From Eunapius fragilis (taxonomy: Eukaryota; Porifera; Demospongiae; Spongillida; Spongillidae): 64,000 bases of DNA. This document shows positions 14,201 through 29,304 of this stretch, one piece after another. The stretch is taken from positions 5,459,004-5,523,003 of the forward strand of contig OY811980.1 of the NCBI GenBank assembly GCA_963681505.1, written 5' to 3'. The notes beneath the pieces were generated by a model that had not been told where the DNA came from, made no database searches, and was given only the letters and a program-made list of their open reading frames with translations. Every line of letters starts with the position of its first letter. Position 1 is the first letter of the stretch. Made by a program: the position numbers and the translations under genes.

Positions 14201-15735
14201 TATCCCGCTAAAGGCGACCTTTATTGGAGCTAGAAAACTGTTGCGTGTTTCAGGAGCCATGAATAAGGCCCAAGATGGGAAGTAAGTGGCATGGTTTACG
14301 CAAATACGATGGCATGGTATATATATGCTAGCCTATTTTCATCATATCATACACAAGTGGTAGTGGTACATGATACAGTGTAGCATGTATACATGTAGAG
14401 TTAGGGACAAGTGTGTATGGTCAGCTATGGAAAAGTGTGTATGGTTCTTACACGTGCAAACCAAGCAGCATTGCATGCAGCTTAATCCCAACGGCAGTTA
14501 GCCTCGCCTGCCCTACTCCACAGACATTTGTCCGCAATGTCTACCTGCCTCAATGAGCCAGTGACCTAAATGCAATTGATCTGTGTTCTTTGTAGGAATG
14601 GTGGGGCAAAGCTGTCCTAGGGATAAAGCACATGTAATGCTGCAGCAACCTGTGTATCATACCATACACATTTTCCATAGCAGATCATGCATGCATCACT
14701 CATCTTCATACACTGTTTGCGTGCTCATTGACAAACTAACAGGTTGCACATCTCATCTCCACCAAGGTAGCAAAGCAAGGTTGAAGCTCTTATTCTGGCT
14801 AGAAAGAGGCATGACATATAGCAAGAGGTGCAGGTAGGTGTGGCGCGTAGTAGGAAATGAAAAGGGGCGGATTGCGAAACGTTGCATAACAGCAAAGCCA
14901 CGAGTAACAGTGAATTTCATTTAGAAGGGGCGCTGTCATACCACAGGTAGGGTTGCTAAGTACACCGGATGAAATAATTATTTTTTCGCTCTAGCGAGCT
15001 GTTACTTTTCGCTCATGTATCCCCCTTCCGCACGGCACCCACCCCCTTGCTTTAACCCACGCCTATATCTCACTAATTAATACCAATTAATAATTGGTGC
15101 CCCCCCCCCTCCCCCCTTCGAAAATTCCTGGATCCGCTCCTGTATAAATCGAGTGTGCGTGCTGTCCGGAGTCAAGTTTTACGCACATGTATACATCCCC
15201 TTAAAAAGCAGTGCAATCGCTGGGTGATTTCACGCGCTCATTAATTATTTACATCGGAACCCCTTCCCAAAATTCTTGGGTACAGTACATAAAAGCTCAC
15301 CCATTTGGTTGACCTGATCCGTCGCGGAATCGCTGCACTGGGGGCAAGGGAAGAGGTACGCGTCCACATGGTCGAAGCCGCCATCCCACGCATTGGCTAT
15401 TGTCTGCGGAGCATTGGGGTCCGGCACGCCTACACGATCATACATAACACGCCGCATGGGTCACGTGATAGCCGAATGCATGTCTTTGACTTACCGTTGC
15501 TCTGATATCCGCGAACTACGCCAACGGTGTAGCCTTGGCTCACTAAGCACTGGAAGGTACCAACGTCCCAGGGGCTCGATACATCCACTCCGAATACTCC
15601 ACCACCCGGGCGCGTCGAGTTTGCGTACTTGGTGAGTCCAGGGCGTCTAGGAGCAGCCTCCGTGCAGTGCAATACGAGGAGAAGCACACAGCACGACGCA
15701 GTCAGCGCTCGTATAGCCATCTCAATGGATCGCAT
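4035..15735 (-). CDS. Secreted GH25 (invertebrate/protist-type) lysozyme, 7 exons
   Basis: Predicted to hydrolyse bacterial peptidoglycan outside the cell. Exons, in order on the minus strand: 15735-15495, 15429-15301, 4658-4609, 4527-4456, 4382-4291, 4215-4112 and probably 4051-4035. All junctions are GT-AG with matching phases, giving about 234 residues. Residues 1-27 are a signal peptide with a leucine/valine core; a second in-frame ATG lies at 15720. Family signatures in order are GVDVSS (Asp51), FPCPQC near residue 107, the catalytic WLDIE with Glu140, VYASASQWS, and [12 protein letters not shown] followed by MKQYAGD. These match animal and protist GH25 lysozymes. Intron 2 is 10.6 kb because of transposon insertions; the other introns are about 50-80 bp. 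The last short exon (ending Tyr-Leu-Tyr-Gly) is uncertain, but the rest is secure. Confidence 0.88.
5501..5602. repeat. Short tandem repeat, about 28-bp unit
   Basis: Four imperfect copies of a unit with the core ACAGATGTAATAAAT followed by GATCAAG. The surrounding 4.7-7.6 kb is AT-rich intronic DNA in which I see no exon. Confidence 0.75.
7640..8010. repeat. Degenerate minisatellite (ACAACCAGCCCTG...)
   Basis: Irregular tandem copies of 11-24 bp built from CACAACCAGC, CCTGACCCCATG and CTGGCTCC. All frames are open across parts of it (Pro/Thr/His-rich on plus, Gly/Val-rich on minus), as expected for a biased repeat. It is not a gene. Confidence 0.85.
8108..8248. repeat. (TG)n microsatellite with CATG interruptions
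   Basis: About 140 bp of alternating TG, broken by CATG at regular places. Both strands show false Cys/Val and His/Thr reading frames. Confidence 0.97.
8805..9060. mobile_element. GC-rich MITE, 256 bp, 5-bp TSD ATGCC
   Basis: Terminal inverted repeats read CAGGGGCGGATCCAGG at the left and its complement at the right, with long G and C runs just inside. The 5-bp ATGCC is present on both sides (8800-8804 and 9061-9065). The paralogous empty site at about 59369-59373 has a single ATGCC in the same leader context, which fixes the insertion boundaries. Related copies sit at 11086-15142 (interrupted) and 46112-46403, also with 5-bp duplications. Confidence 0.92.
9061..9348 (+). pseudogene. Basic 15-residue-repeat protein, copy A, decayed
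   Basis: Reading from ATG 9061 gives [11 protein letters not shown], an in-frame TGA, and then an open frame to TAA at 9346. The second part contains [33 protein letters not shown] and [15 protein letters not shown]. These are three 15-residue repeats rich in Lys/Arg/Glu, with a tyrosine or tryptophan at the repeat boundary, predicted to be helical and basic. Copy B (59370-60150) ends in the same YWxDPxxRLAK pattern. The early stop and the MITE lying exactly at the start codon make expression unlikely. I associate such proteins with sponge-specific repeat families but cannot name a function. Confidence 0.7.
9349..10202. other. AT-rich intronic DNA, nothing recognised
   Basis: Lies inside lysozyme intron 2 between two element remnants. 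Short open frames are present but none has splice signals, composition or family motifs that support coding. Confidence 0.5.
10203..11035 (+). pseudogene. Decayed DNA-transposase N-terminal region
   Basis: An ORF from ATG 10203 (basic, helical; [19 protein letters not shown]) runs into a stop at 10569-10571. Coding resumes after a frame change as [13 protein letters not shown], then [32 protein letters not shown], a stop, and [16 protein letters not shown]. The order HTH-like region, then 'RWLHKLGF-like', then 'D-HE-P-VV-YR' is typical of a group of eukaryotic DDE transposases found in invertebrates and fungi. The catalytic part is missing: homology ends about 50 bp before the interrupted MITE. 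Identification rests on motif resemblance. Confidence 0.55.
11248..15017 (-). mobile_element. Pogo/Tigger-type DNA transposon with about 1-kb inverted repeats
   Basis: Two arms, about 11262-12348 and 13970-15015, are near-identical inverted copies more than 1 kb long. They share the end sequence GCGAAAAGTAACAGCTCGCTAG and the inner end AGCAGCATCTCTAGAG. A decayed transposase lies between them. TA dinucleotides flank the insertion (11246-11247 and 15018-15019), as expected for Tc1/mariner/pogo. The outermost 14 bp on the left (CAGTGGCGGTTTGC) have no counterpart on the right, so the right end is trimmed. Inverted repeats of 1 kb are far longer than the usual 20-30 bp of pogo elements. Confidence 0.85.
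12449..13926 (-). pseudogene. Tigger/pogo transposase, internally deleted
   Basis: The 5' part (from 13926; likely start MATKKKK near 13874) encodes a CENP-B/Psq-type helix-turn-helix ([20 protein letters not shown]), a second DNA-binding helix bundle ([12 protein letters not shown]), and the start of the DDE domain with [17 protein letters not shown]. After FKNNPP the frame shifts straight into [15 protein letters not shown] near 13120. This continues through [11 protein letters not shown] and [10 protein letters not shown] to the C-terminus at 12449. Roughly 100-130 residues that should hold the second and third catalytic acids (the MDN-type motif) are missing. The first catalytic Asp is present. 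The product cannot be an active transposase. Confidence 0.88.
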
Positions 15736-16445
15736 TCATGCACGGTATTGCGCGCGCCGCTTTTAAAGCGACCGGCTGACCTTGCCAAAAATGTGGTCGT
15801 TTAATATGTATATCTTGAATGTCAATCACTCACTGCAAGGTCATGTTAATGGGGACGGGGGGACCGGCCTAACTTGGGAGGTGCACGCAAACGCAAGCTG
15901 ATCGGATACTTCTTTTAAAAAATATAAAACCTATCGATCGAGTATAACCGAAGCTATCGCGCGCATGATCAATGGGCGTGGCCCGCGCGACCCGACTAGC
16001 ACGCGATACGTGCTGCTCGATGTACATGTACTGTTATAATTCTTTCCCTGTTGTCAATATCTCTGGATGGCATCATTCATTTCAGCAAGATCTGCATATA
16101 TAGCACCCACCCTTCAACCATGCGTCTGCTTCATCAGACAGCATCCGGCTTGTGTGATGTGTGTCTTATCTTACATTTCATTGTAATAAATTGTCCAGTT
16201 TCTTCACTAGCAACGGCAAACCGGATCGATCCGCGGATTGGGGGTGCGTCAACACTAGGTAGTTAGCATTCATTGCCCAAACTGCAGTTTTTGGGCGTAC
16301 CCATGACCTCACACAGGAGTCTTGAGGAAACAGCAAACTCGCACATTCATAGGGATATGGGGAGCTGCTGATGTGCAGCGACAGCTTGACGGAGTTGTAC
16401 ACAACAAGTTAATATATCTTATGACACATTTAACTACCAATGCAT

Positions 16446-16489
<44 letters not shown>

Positions 16490-16759
16490 AAGGGTGGGAG
16501 CCAGTTGATTTTGCCATATCAGAATTATGCTGAGACGACTACGACAGCAAGTATACATATAAGCATATATAGGCGGAGCGAGAGTGAATTATATATGCAA
16601 AAATGGCCAGGTGCCTAGCAATTCCTGAAAATGTAACCCATGCAGCAGCCATCATATATCTGCTCCATGCAACCTCTTTTGAGGCGTACAACCCACACGT
16701 GGGTACGATCGTACATGGGAGCAATGCTGCCATAAAATGAAAAACTTTGTGGAGAAGTA
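15736..16759. other. 5' flank of the lysozyme gene, no further gene recognised
   Basis: The region just upstream of the lysozyme start holds a TTTTAAA box near 15760 that could serve as a TATA-like element. A (CA)n microsatellite lies at about 16447-16486. No convincing exon was found. Confidence 0.45.
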
Positions 16760-17792
16760 TGATAAGCATGAAGCTTGACTACGTTAGACCATTTAAATCC
16801 CCTTCAATGTACCAATGTGGCGCATTTCCAATGTGAGTCGAAGTATATTGTAACTGCACCAAGGAATGCCTTCATCTTTGGGTGATGATGGAATTTTATT
16901 GATTGCACTGGCGCAACAGCTGAGCAAAGATCCTTCAGTTGAGAAGCCTATACACCTTCATTCAGCCCAATGACAAATACATCCCTTTCTGGAGGAGGGC
17001 CAATCCAATATTTGTCATACTGCACAAAAAGTTAGAAACTAAACAATTTTACATAGTGAAAAACAGCAACAAGTTGTCCTTACACACCTTAAACCTTGGC
17101 ACCATCATATCAAGTGTTCTTCCGGTAACCCCTAGCACTGTTTTCTGTACCCGAGGATCCTCTGGCTCTGGTGCCTGAAGTTAAGAAATGCAGAAATGAT
17201 TGTGTAGAGCCAAGAGCTTATGTAATAATACAATGCACACTTGAAACTTCATGTGAATTTCATTTAATGCTTGAATTTTTTTTTTAGACTGACACCAATC
17301 TAATGCTGTTTCCAGTAGGTCATCACGTGCAGTACTAAGTGAGATTTCCTTCAATACCCTACTTTAATTGCGCTTAACAATCAAGCTCTACATTAACTGC
17401 CAGTGATTAGCGACGTTATTACAAATAGGAAAGAGACTCAAGGGCCGGCCATCACTTGAATACTACGATACATCGTGCAGCTGGAACCGAACTGGTAATG
17501 AGAATCGCGATGGTGACGACTTGATAATAAATATACGGCTGATTCATTGAATTTGGTCCAACGATGTAAATGAAACACCATGAACTGAGCTCAGCACTAG
17601 GTACCTTCACCTGGAGATCCCATAGACAAATCTGCCCACCGAGTATACAACACGTACGCAAATAACGATCGCAGCATTTTGTTCCAATTAGAGAGCAGCA
17701 TACTTACCCCTTCGTCTGCTTTTCCCGTTAATTCTTAGCCCCTTTCTTTAGTTCTGGATTTGAAAAAAGCTTATAGTTTTTCTCTTCCTCAG
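16760..17792 (-). pseudogene. SETD1 (COMPASS H3K4 methyltransferase) N-terminal/RRM region, pseudogene
   Basis: Three exon-like blocks with splice signals resemble the N-terminus and RRM of animal SETD1A/B. Block 17792-17708 reads NYKLFSNPELKKGAK and then loses frame. Block 17174-17088 reads PEDPRVQ...MMVPRFK, matching the 'DPR...VPKFK' linker. Block 17019 to about 16760 reads YDKYWIGPPPERDVFVIGLN, the RRM start. An in-frame TAG (16950-16948) replaces the expected Arg before ASQLKDLCSAV. The frame continues as HPKMKAFLGAVTIYF, the 'HPKTxKHLGxAxVxF' RNP-like segment, and reaches another stop about 14 codons later. No SET domain is present. Stops and the frameshift indicate a relic, although sequencing errors cannot be excluded. 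Confidence 0.62.
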
Positions 17793-19986
17793 CTGTAAGT
17801 CACTTGCTGCCATGTGGTTAAAATCGTGCCCGTTCAAATTGCGGTGACAGTGATTAAGTTAGACGTTTAAACTTTGAATCCGAATTTCACATCACATCAC
17901 GAAGTACCACTAACAGCTCGCGTAAGTGCCTCAGCGTTGTTGGGGTGGAGCACACAGCCAGGACTGCATACACTAACGTACACGTCATTATTGCAACCTC
18001 GTCCCCAAATAATTTGCCGCTCGATCAGAGACTGGCTCGATCTACGGCAAAATTTGTCACTAGCACTTTCTATGTTCCGAAACTGCATCGATCAATGAAT
18101 GTTAATTAACTAGTATGGACGCACCCCCAATCGGGATCTGCATCTGAGTGAAGAAACGCCTTTAATGTCCTGCGGTCCGCGCTTAGTCTCGTACCCAGAC
18201 CAACACTCGCAGCTGCGGATGAACTACATCGCCGCTATGCGAAAAGTGGTCTGGTGAACGTACTGCCTAACAAAATTGGTTCTCGATTTTAAGCGTACAA
18301 TCAGAATGCAGGCGCTCCGTGACGTCACGATAATTGCATTTCAATATCCACGCTCATTGTTAATTAAATAGGCGGCTACGACAGTGTATGTACCGCCGGA
18401 CTGATGCTGTAATTTGGACACCCAGCTGCATGGAAAGCCTTCCCGCCTACACCTCATTCAGATAAAGATCAGAGGCACCCACCATGACCGTATATTCTAC
18501 GCGACCTTTACCTTACTTGGTAAAAGGTCAGCGATGAAATAGTTTTGGGGGTGGGGGGCCCTTACCTACAGCCTTACCTACGGCCATACCCACAGACGCG
18601 CCTCCAAAGATGGCCGCAGCCCTCACCTCCTAGCTACAAACAGTGCTTTGCTAATGTTCTAATGCCACTGGTCCCTGCCTCCTATATATACTGATCTCGA
18701 CAGTTTTAAAAGCTGGGGATCTCCAAAGCTGGCCATCAACCATGGGCTATTCCAGAATTCTTCGATACCAGTGTGGAAGGACATGTTTTTATTAACCCGG
18801 ACTGGCAGCTTTGTTTGCCCTACGTGTTGGCGTTGGTAGACCACAGCCTCGAATTGAGCACGCTATGTTGGACTAGAAGTCTGCCTCCTATTTCTGCTCT
18901 CTAAAACAGGAGTGCTCGATTCATATTCTTCCCTTTATTGACCATCGAAGGCTTAGTACATTCAATTGACCGTTAATGATTGCTACGAACGGTGCCAAGA
19001 TCGAACCAATTTTGTTAAGGGCCACTTCTCGCGTAGTGGTGATGTAATCCACCCGCAGCCTTGGTCTGGGTATGGGACTAGTCCGCGCTCGGGGTACCAC
19101 TACAATTAAGGGTTTAACCCAGAATTGGCTTGAATTACATGGAAATATAGAATCGAGTGGAAGGTTACCAATTACATGCATGTTTATCTACCTTAGGCCA
19201 TGACGATTTGATTTTTCGTTTCACGGACTCCGCCGCTCGAAACTAAAAAATAAATAAATTAAATTCAAAGCCATTGACCGCGTTACAGGAAGTTTAATAC
19301 GAATGGCGTACTTAAGTTGTATAGTAGTTTGTGCCACTACAAAAGAGGTTGTATTCCCTCGGCGTATACATAAATGTGAATGGGAGGAGACGTTTGGCGG
19401 CTTATTTGATCGCACAATGGCAATGTCATGATCGACTGTCGTGAAAACTGAAATCTCTCCCTCAGATCTCGGCGCACATCACATTGTAGACTTGGATACG
19501 CCTACCCATGTTTGCCAGCAATTGGCTGTTACAATGTCCGTTACTGCGTTACTCAAGGATCAGAATGATAAAATAATATTAAACAAGTTTACGGTATACA
19601 CCCCTTTGCATAGGGGAAACACGGAAATGGATTTGTTATCAGCCCACCGCAGAATTAGATTTACTTTTTTGCCGCCGCCGCACACCCTACGCCTCATCGG
19701 CCGGGAATCGGTGGAACGACTTATCAATTCGTCGTGGCCTTAGGGAAGCACCGCATATCTCATATCTTTTAGCGGTGTATATCAATGCTAAATACCGCCC
19801 ATGTGTATATTAACTCCGGTTAGCGAAAAAAAAATTATTTTACCAAAAAAGTAATGTATGTGCTAAATAGCCGCTTGGCCTATTTGCTAGGTAGGCTTAA
19901 TAATACGAAAAATTAACTATCAATTCTGAAAAAAAAAAAAAAAAAAAACCGGTTAACGCCGGGCATTATGTAGCGTATGTAGCACT

Positions 19987-20076
19987 GGCTTCATGCATTT
20001 AGTTGATGGCTGGTTTCCCGCATTGAACGTCTCTGGCTTCATGCATTTAGTTGATGGCTGGTTTCCCGCATTGAAC
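19987..20076. repeat. Tandem duplication, about 45 bp
   Basis: Two adjacent, essentially identical copies of a unit beginning CTGGCTTCATGCATTTAGTT and ending GCATTGAACGTCT. This looks like a recent local duplication. Confidence 0.9.
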
Positions 20077-20235
20077 GTCTTATGCATGCGCCTGTTGTTC
20101 GTAGTTATTGTATAATCGGATAGCTGCACGATTCAATGACGAGTGCAACGTTTTGTCACTACTTACGGCCATACCATGCATGCAATGTTTGAAGCCGGGG
20201 TTATTTACACCGCGTGCTTTAATTTCATTCATACC

Positions 20236-20372
20236 TGGATCGAACCATTACGAGTGCCATGAAGATGCAATAAGAAAGTCCTGGGTTGAAACATTACGAG
20301 TGCCATGAAGATGCAATAAGATAGCCCTGGATCGAACCATTACGAGTGCCATGAAGATGCAATAGGACAGTC
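20236..20372. repeat. Tandem triplication, about 52-bp unit
   Basis: Three copies of a unit containing ATTACGAGTGCCATGAAGAT followed by GCAATA, separated by CCTGG(A/G)T(C/T)GAA(A/C). Copies differ at a few bases. Confidence 0.9.
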
Positions 20373-20725
20373 CGCATGCCCTTTGCATCGATGTACATTC
20401 ACATTATATAGTATAGCGTCATTCATAATATACGCCAAGGTCGTGTATCGGTCCGGGTCGGTCCGCGTTCTCATTCAAAGTACAATACAGCCGATTCAAT
20501 ACCGCGGTATCGCAACTAGCTGGATGAAATATCGACGATGTCTGCACGCATATGTCAGTTTCTTTTACTAATAACACGATGAACTCGCGGAATACAGCGG
20601 CGTGCACACCAAAAAAAAGGTTTTTATATGACAAACGTTGTAACTGAACATAACGGCATGCGTGCGCTTTGTTATATGTAGTCTACCAAACGCTGCGACG
20701 TATGCCGGCCGGCTCAGCCACATGC

Positions 20726-21148
20726 TCACCCTCTGAAGCTGCGTCCCGCCATGTACGTCACGCCCAAGCTGATGCAGTTTAACATCGTCCCCAGGAAGTT
20801 GAAGATGATAGTAAACGCACCGACGGCTTTGTGTGGATGTTGAGTCAACCCCACGATGACTAAGATAATTGCGATGAGGGTGAGCAGTCCGGACATGGCG
20901 ATAACCGCCAAAGACACCGCAAAGCTGTATCTTCCTTCTTTCTGCTTTCTCAGACCGCACGCGACCAAGGTCAGCGCCAGGGTCAGTATGAACTGGATAG
21001 TGACGATGATGGCTGCAGCGAACGCTATAGAGCTTCTGTTCTGGTCCAAAACGTAGAATCCCCACGCTAGGCCCATTCCAATGACATAGCACACTATCGA
21101 TGCAAAGAAAGTGAACACGCCAAGAAATAGTAACACTCCTTCCGTCAT
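20726..21148 (-). CDS. Small four-transmembrane protein, 140 aa
   Basis: Single-exon frame from the ATG at 21148 (MTEGVLLFLGVFTF) to a TGA at 20726. It has four strong hydrophobic helices at about residues 4-27, 38-62, 70-97 and 105-130. Short polar loops (LDQNRSS; GLRKQKEGRYS; TQHPHKA) separate them and a basic tail (GRSFRG) closes the protein. The topology fits MARVEL/claudin-like or other tetraspan membrane proteins, but I see no tetraspanin CCG motif and no claudin W-GLW-C-C motif, so the family is unknown. The open frame extends upstream of this ATG to 21388 without hydrophobic or conserved sequence, so the internal ATG is preferred. An upstream exon is possible. Confidence 0.6.
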   Translation of the reverse strand: MTEGVLLFLGVFTFFASIVCYVIGMGLAWGFYVLDQNRSSIAFAAAIIVTIQFILTLALTLVACGLRKQKEGRYSFAVSLAVIAMSGLLTLIAIILVIVGLTQHPHKAVGAFTIIFNFLGTMLNCISLGVTYMAGRSFRG

Positions 21149-22856
21149 TTCTTGTCTCAGTTTGCGCAGTTGAAGTGCATACAATAATTCTGCAGCTGTA
21201 TATGTTGGTCCTTTTATATTCATGCATGCCATAACCCGGGGGGTTATGTGCGCATGCGCACAACTTTGCAGTTTGGTAATCATGTACCTGTGCATCTTCG
21301 CATATAGAGGTAGCAAAGTCTCGTACCCAAACACACACTCGCTGCGATGGTTTATTGACGTCATAGGGTGTAAATGTTGCCGCAACACTAATTAACAGTG
21401 TAATTGATCAATTAGTGGACTGCTTTCTGAGGCTAGTCCAACACAGTTTCGAGTTAGAGACGAACAGGACGGAATCGGCGAAGGAGTATGATCGAATCGC
21501 TATCATAGATGGATTTACCTGGGTATGTGGTCTCGTTAGCATCGAACTTCGACAGGTTAGAACGAGGGACGTACGTTTGGAAGTACGTACTTTCTAAGTA
21601 CGTACTTCCGTATCCGAGTACATACGAGGGCACATGCACAGCAAAAAAAGATAGCGAATGCAGAAGTGATTGAACTGTACCTACATTCTGATACAGACGG
21701 TATCGGAATGTATATAGTGGAGCCTGTATCAGGCTGTGGGAGTTCAATCTATTGTTTGATTTTTTTTTTTTTTTGCTGCGGGCGCTGTATAGAGTCTCTG
21801 GGCCATCTTTGTGTGGGTGTCTCTGATTTTATCTGATGGCGGTGTGGTCTATGTAACTATCAGTTGTGTGCGTGTGAGTCAGCTTGCCTCAAGTGATGAT
21901 GTAGCTATGCGTCTTTACAAATTATCAAGCGTGCTAAAGTCAGTTAAAATTCGACGCTGCATATGGTTGGTTACCAATGAGTAGGTTAAACACATTGCCG
22001 AACTTTATCTGCCCGTAGCAAGCTAATAAAAACATCATTCGAATCACGTTCTTCTGGTCTGAACGAATTATGGAAAAGCCCAGCTCTAAGACCCTTCAAG
22101 TAGTTAATTGATCAATTAAGTTGTCGACTGAGTTATAAACATTTACCATCGTGTAAATGAACATGGATATTGTATATGCAACATCGTGGCCTGCATTCTG
22201 ATTGTACGCTTAAAATAGTGCGTACGTAGAACGACTTTTGCCGGGCAGACCGTCATTTCTGGGCCTGGGTACGGGTCTGGGCACGAAACTAGAGATTACG
22301 ACTCCCGGTTATCGCTGGGCCGTCGCCGCCATAATAGAAGTGGTCCGGTTATTCTGAATTTAAAACTAAATGCGTGACGTAAAGCTGAAGTTATAGCACT
22401 GCAACATTCATAGGGGTCTGGGGCGGAGCTCTAGCCGTTGGGGCATTTCGGATGGTTAGAAGTCCAATCAGTAGATGTAAAAACGTTACAATACACGCAT
22501 GTCATTGCGCGTGCTTGGTAAAAAATCAGAATGGCTGGCCAACCGTTCTTTAATCTATATGGTAAAATATTGGTCTGGGGCTGAGATACGAGCGAAAAGT
22601 GGTCCGGTTAAAACCGCAACCGAACTGGCGGCGACGGCCCTGTATCGATATCTGTCCAGACCCATTTCATTTTTATATGCCCACGTACGTACATTATCGC
22701 GTAATTGGATACACGGATCTGGGTACGAGCAGAGATACGAGAGTACTAAAATCTCTGGTATTGACATACAGTGTTGTTTCTGAGCCGCTAAATTGTCATT
22801 CCTCCTATAGGGTTTATTTGTGATTCATACAGAAAAATTGTCGACTAGCGATTACT
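21149..22856. other. Intergenic with dispersed-repeat fragments
   Basis: No gene was recognised. Several pieces contain the motif CTGGGTACGAG or its complement (about 21325, 22262, 22722), and the block 22189-22300 is an inverted copy of 18180-18320. A short palindrome with repeated GTACGTACTT lies at about 21575-21610, and a T-tract at about 21761-21774. Confidence 0.5.
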
Positions 22857-22952
22857 GAGGGGGGGAGGGGGGGGAGGGGGGGGAGGGGGGGAGGGGGGAG
22901 GGGAGGGGGGAGGGGGTGGGGAGGGGGAGGGGGGAGGGGGAGGGGGGGTGGG
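22857..22952. repeat. G-rich simple repeat (GGGGGGA)n
   Basis: About 95 bp made almost only of G runs of 3-8 separated by single A or T on the plus strand. It has strong potential to form G-quadruplexes. The polyproline frame on the minus strand is a by-product. Confidence 0.95.
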
Positions 22953-23228
22953 ACGTGGTCACCATGAGCCGTATAGAATAAGAAAAGAAAATACTTCAAA
23001 AGAATAAATTACGTCCACACGCGGTTCAATGAGACCTTCCAAATTTCAATAAGGCATACATAGTAGTGTCATCATCTTCGAGAACAGTGATAGTTTTGGT
23101 ATTCCAACCTTAGGTTGCTGTAAGATCGGGTTTCAAAAATACACTGGAGTATTATTATGCAACCGGTAATGAATATAGTGAGAGTTAAGTGTTAATCAGA
23201 TTCATATATTTTGAAAACCACTGCTGAC

Positions 23229-23679
23229 CAGCCCCGGATCCAGGATTTGGCTAAGGGGGGGGCGGTTTTACTGGAGGGGCGGCACATTGACAATGAATGC
23301 ATGCGAAGCCAGGGGCGGATACAAAAAGCGGGAGGGGGGGGGGGGGGGGGGGTGCTGTCCGTTTTAGGCCCGATCCAAAAGCGGGGGGGGGGGGGGGGGG
23401 TGCTGTCCGTTTTAGGCCCGATCCAAACGCGGGGGGGGGGGGGGGGGTGCTGTCCGTTTTAGGCCCGATTCAAAAGCGGGGGGGGGGGGGGGGGGGGGGT
23501 GCTGCTTGCCGTTCGATGATTTATATCTTGGTTTGTGCGCGCGTGCGTGATAGTGCGTGGGGAATGGAGCGGGGGGGGGGGGGGGGGGGGGGGGGGCGGC
23601 AATTGGTCCCAGAGGGCGGCATTTCGTATGAATGGGGGGGGCGGCCGCCCCCCCCGAGCCTATGCTGGATCCGGGGCTG
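23229..23679. mobile_element. hAT-type MITE with perfect 8-bp TSD
   Basis: Terminal inverted repeats CAGCCCCGGATCCAG and CTGGATCCGGGGCTG are flanked on both sides by CTGCTGAC (23221-23228 and 23680-23687). An 8-bp duplication together with CAG...CTG ends fits the hAT superfamily. The interior holds four tandem copies of a unit of about 60 bp with GTGCTGTCCGTTTTAGGCCC plus a run of 14-18 Gs, and one further G run of more than 20. No transposase is encoded. Confidence 0.9.
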
Positions 23680-23923
23680 CTGCTGACACGTGCACATCGA
23701 GACCTGGGCTCACTAATAACCAACACTGAAATGCTGAATTGTGCAAACACCGTTGCAGCAGAAATAAATTTAGTACAATGCACTTTAAGTTTCAAGCCAC
23801 GCCCAACTAGTTTTACCAGATGCATGATTCATTAATATTAATCATCGCACACAAACAAATTTCGTTTAGCACCCCCCCCCCCAAATATGGTAAGCCCCTA
23901 CAGTGTCATATGATTATAGTGAG

Positions 23924-29304
<5,381 letters not shown>

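Larger units (their letters stand above)
11086..15142. mobile_element. GC-rich MITE interrupted by a Tigger element, 5-bp TSD TATAA
   Basis: The left part (11086-11247) and right part (15018-15142) together reconstitute the same MITE as at 8805-9060. The left carries CAGTGGCGGACC, G and C runs and the TAATTATATATTCATAG core. The right carries CACCCCCTTGC-like and AATTGGTGCCCC tracts and ends GGATCCGCTCCTG. TATAA lies on both outer sides (11081-11085 and 15143-15147). The MITE inserted into the lysozyme intron first and was later hit by the Tigger element. Confidence 0.85.
4659..15300 (-). other. 10.6-kb intron 2 of the GH25 lysozyme gene
   Basis: Exon 2 ends in phase 1 (ATG G, then GTGAGC) and exon 3 begins TTGATAGC after CATGCAG. 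Joining them gives QVNQM-V-DSLSG, which continues the GH25 alignment without a gap. The intron carries an AT-rich stretch (4.7-7.6 kb) with no recognised gene, a minisatellite, a TG microsatellite, a repeat-protein element split by a MITE, a decayed transposase, and a Tigger element nested in a MITE. A donor-to-acceptor span this long contrasts with the 50-80 bp introns in the rest of the gene. Confidence 0.75.
17793..20725. other. Intergenic, no gene recognised; scattered repeat fragments
   Basis: No exon chain was found. A segment at about 18180-18320 (TCTCGTACCCAGACC, then CGTACAATCAGAATGCAGGC) recurs inverted at about 22189-22300, so both are copies of a dispersed repeat. An A-tract lies at about 19930-19948. 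Confidence 0.5.

Noticed and set aside
20568..21338. 256-residue minus frame overlapping the four-helix membrane protein
   Set aside because: It is out of phase with the hydrophobic-helix frame, has mixed composition with no domain, and is a shadow frame.
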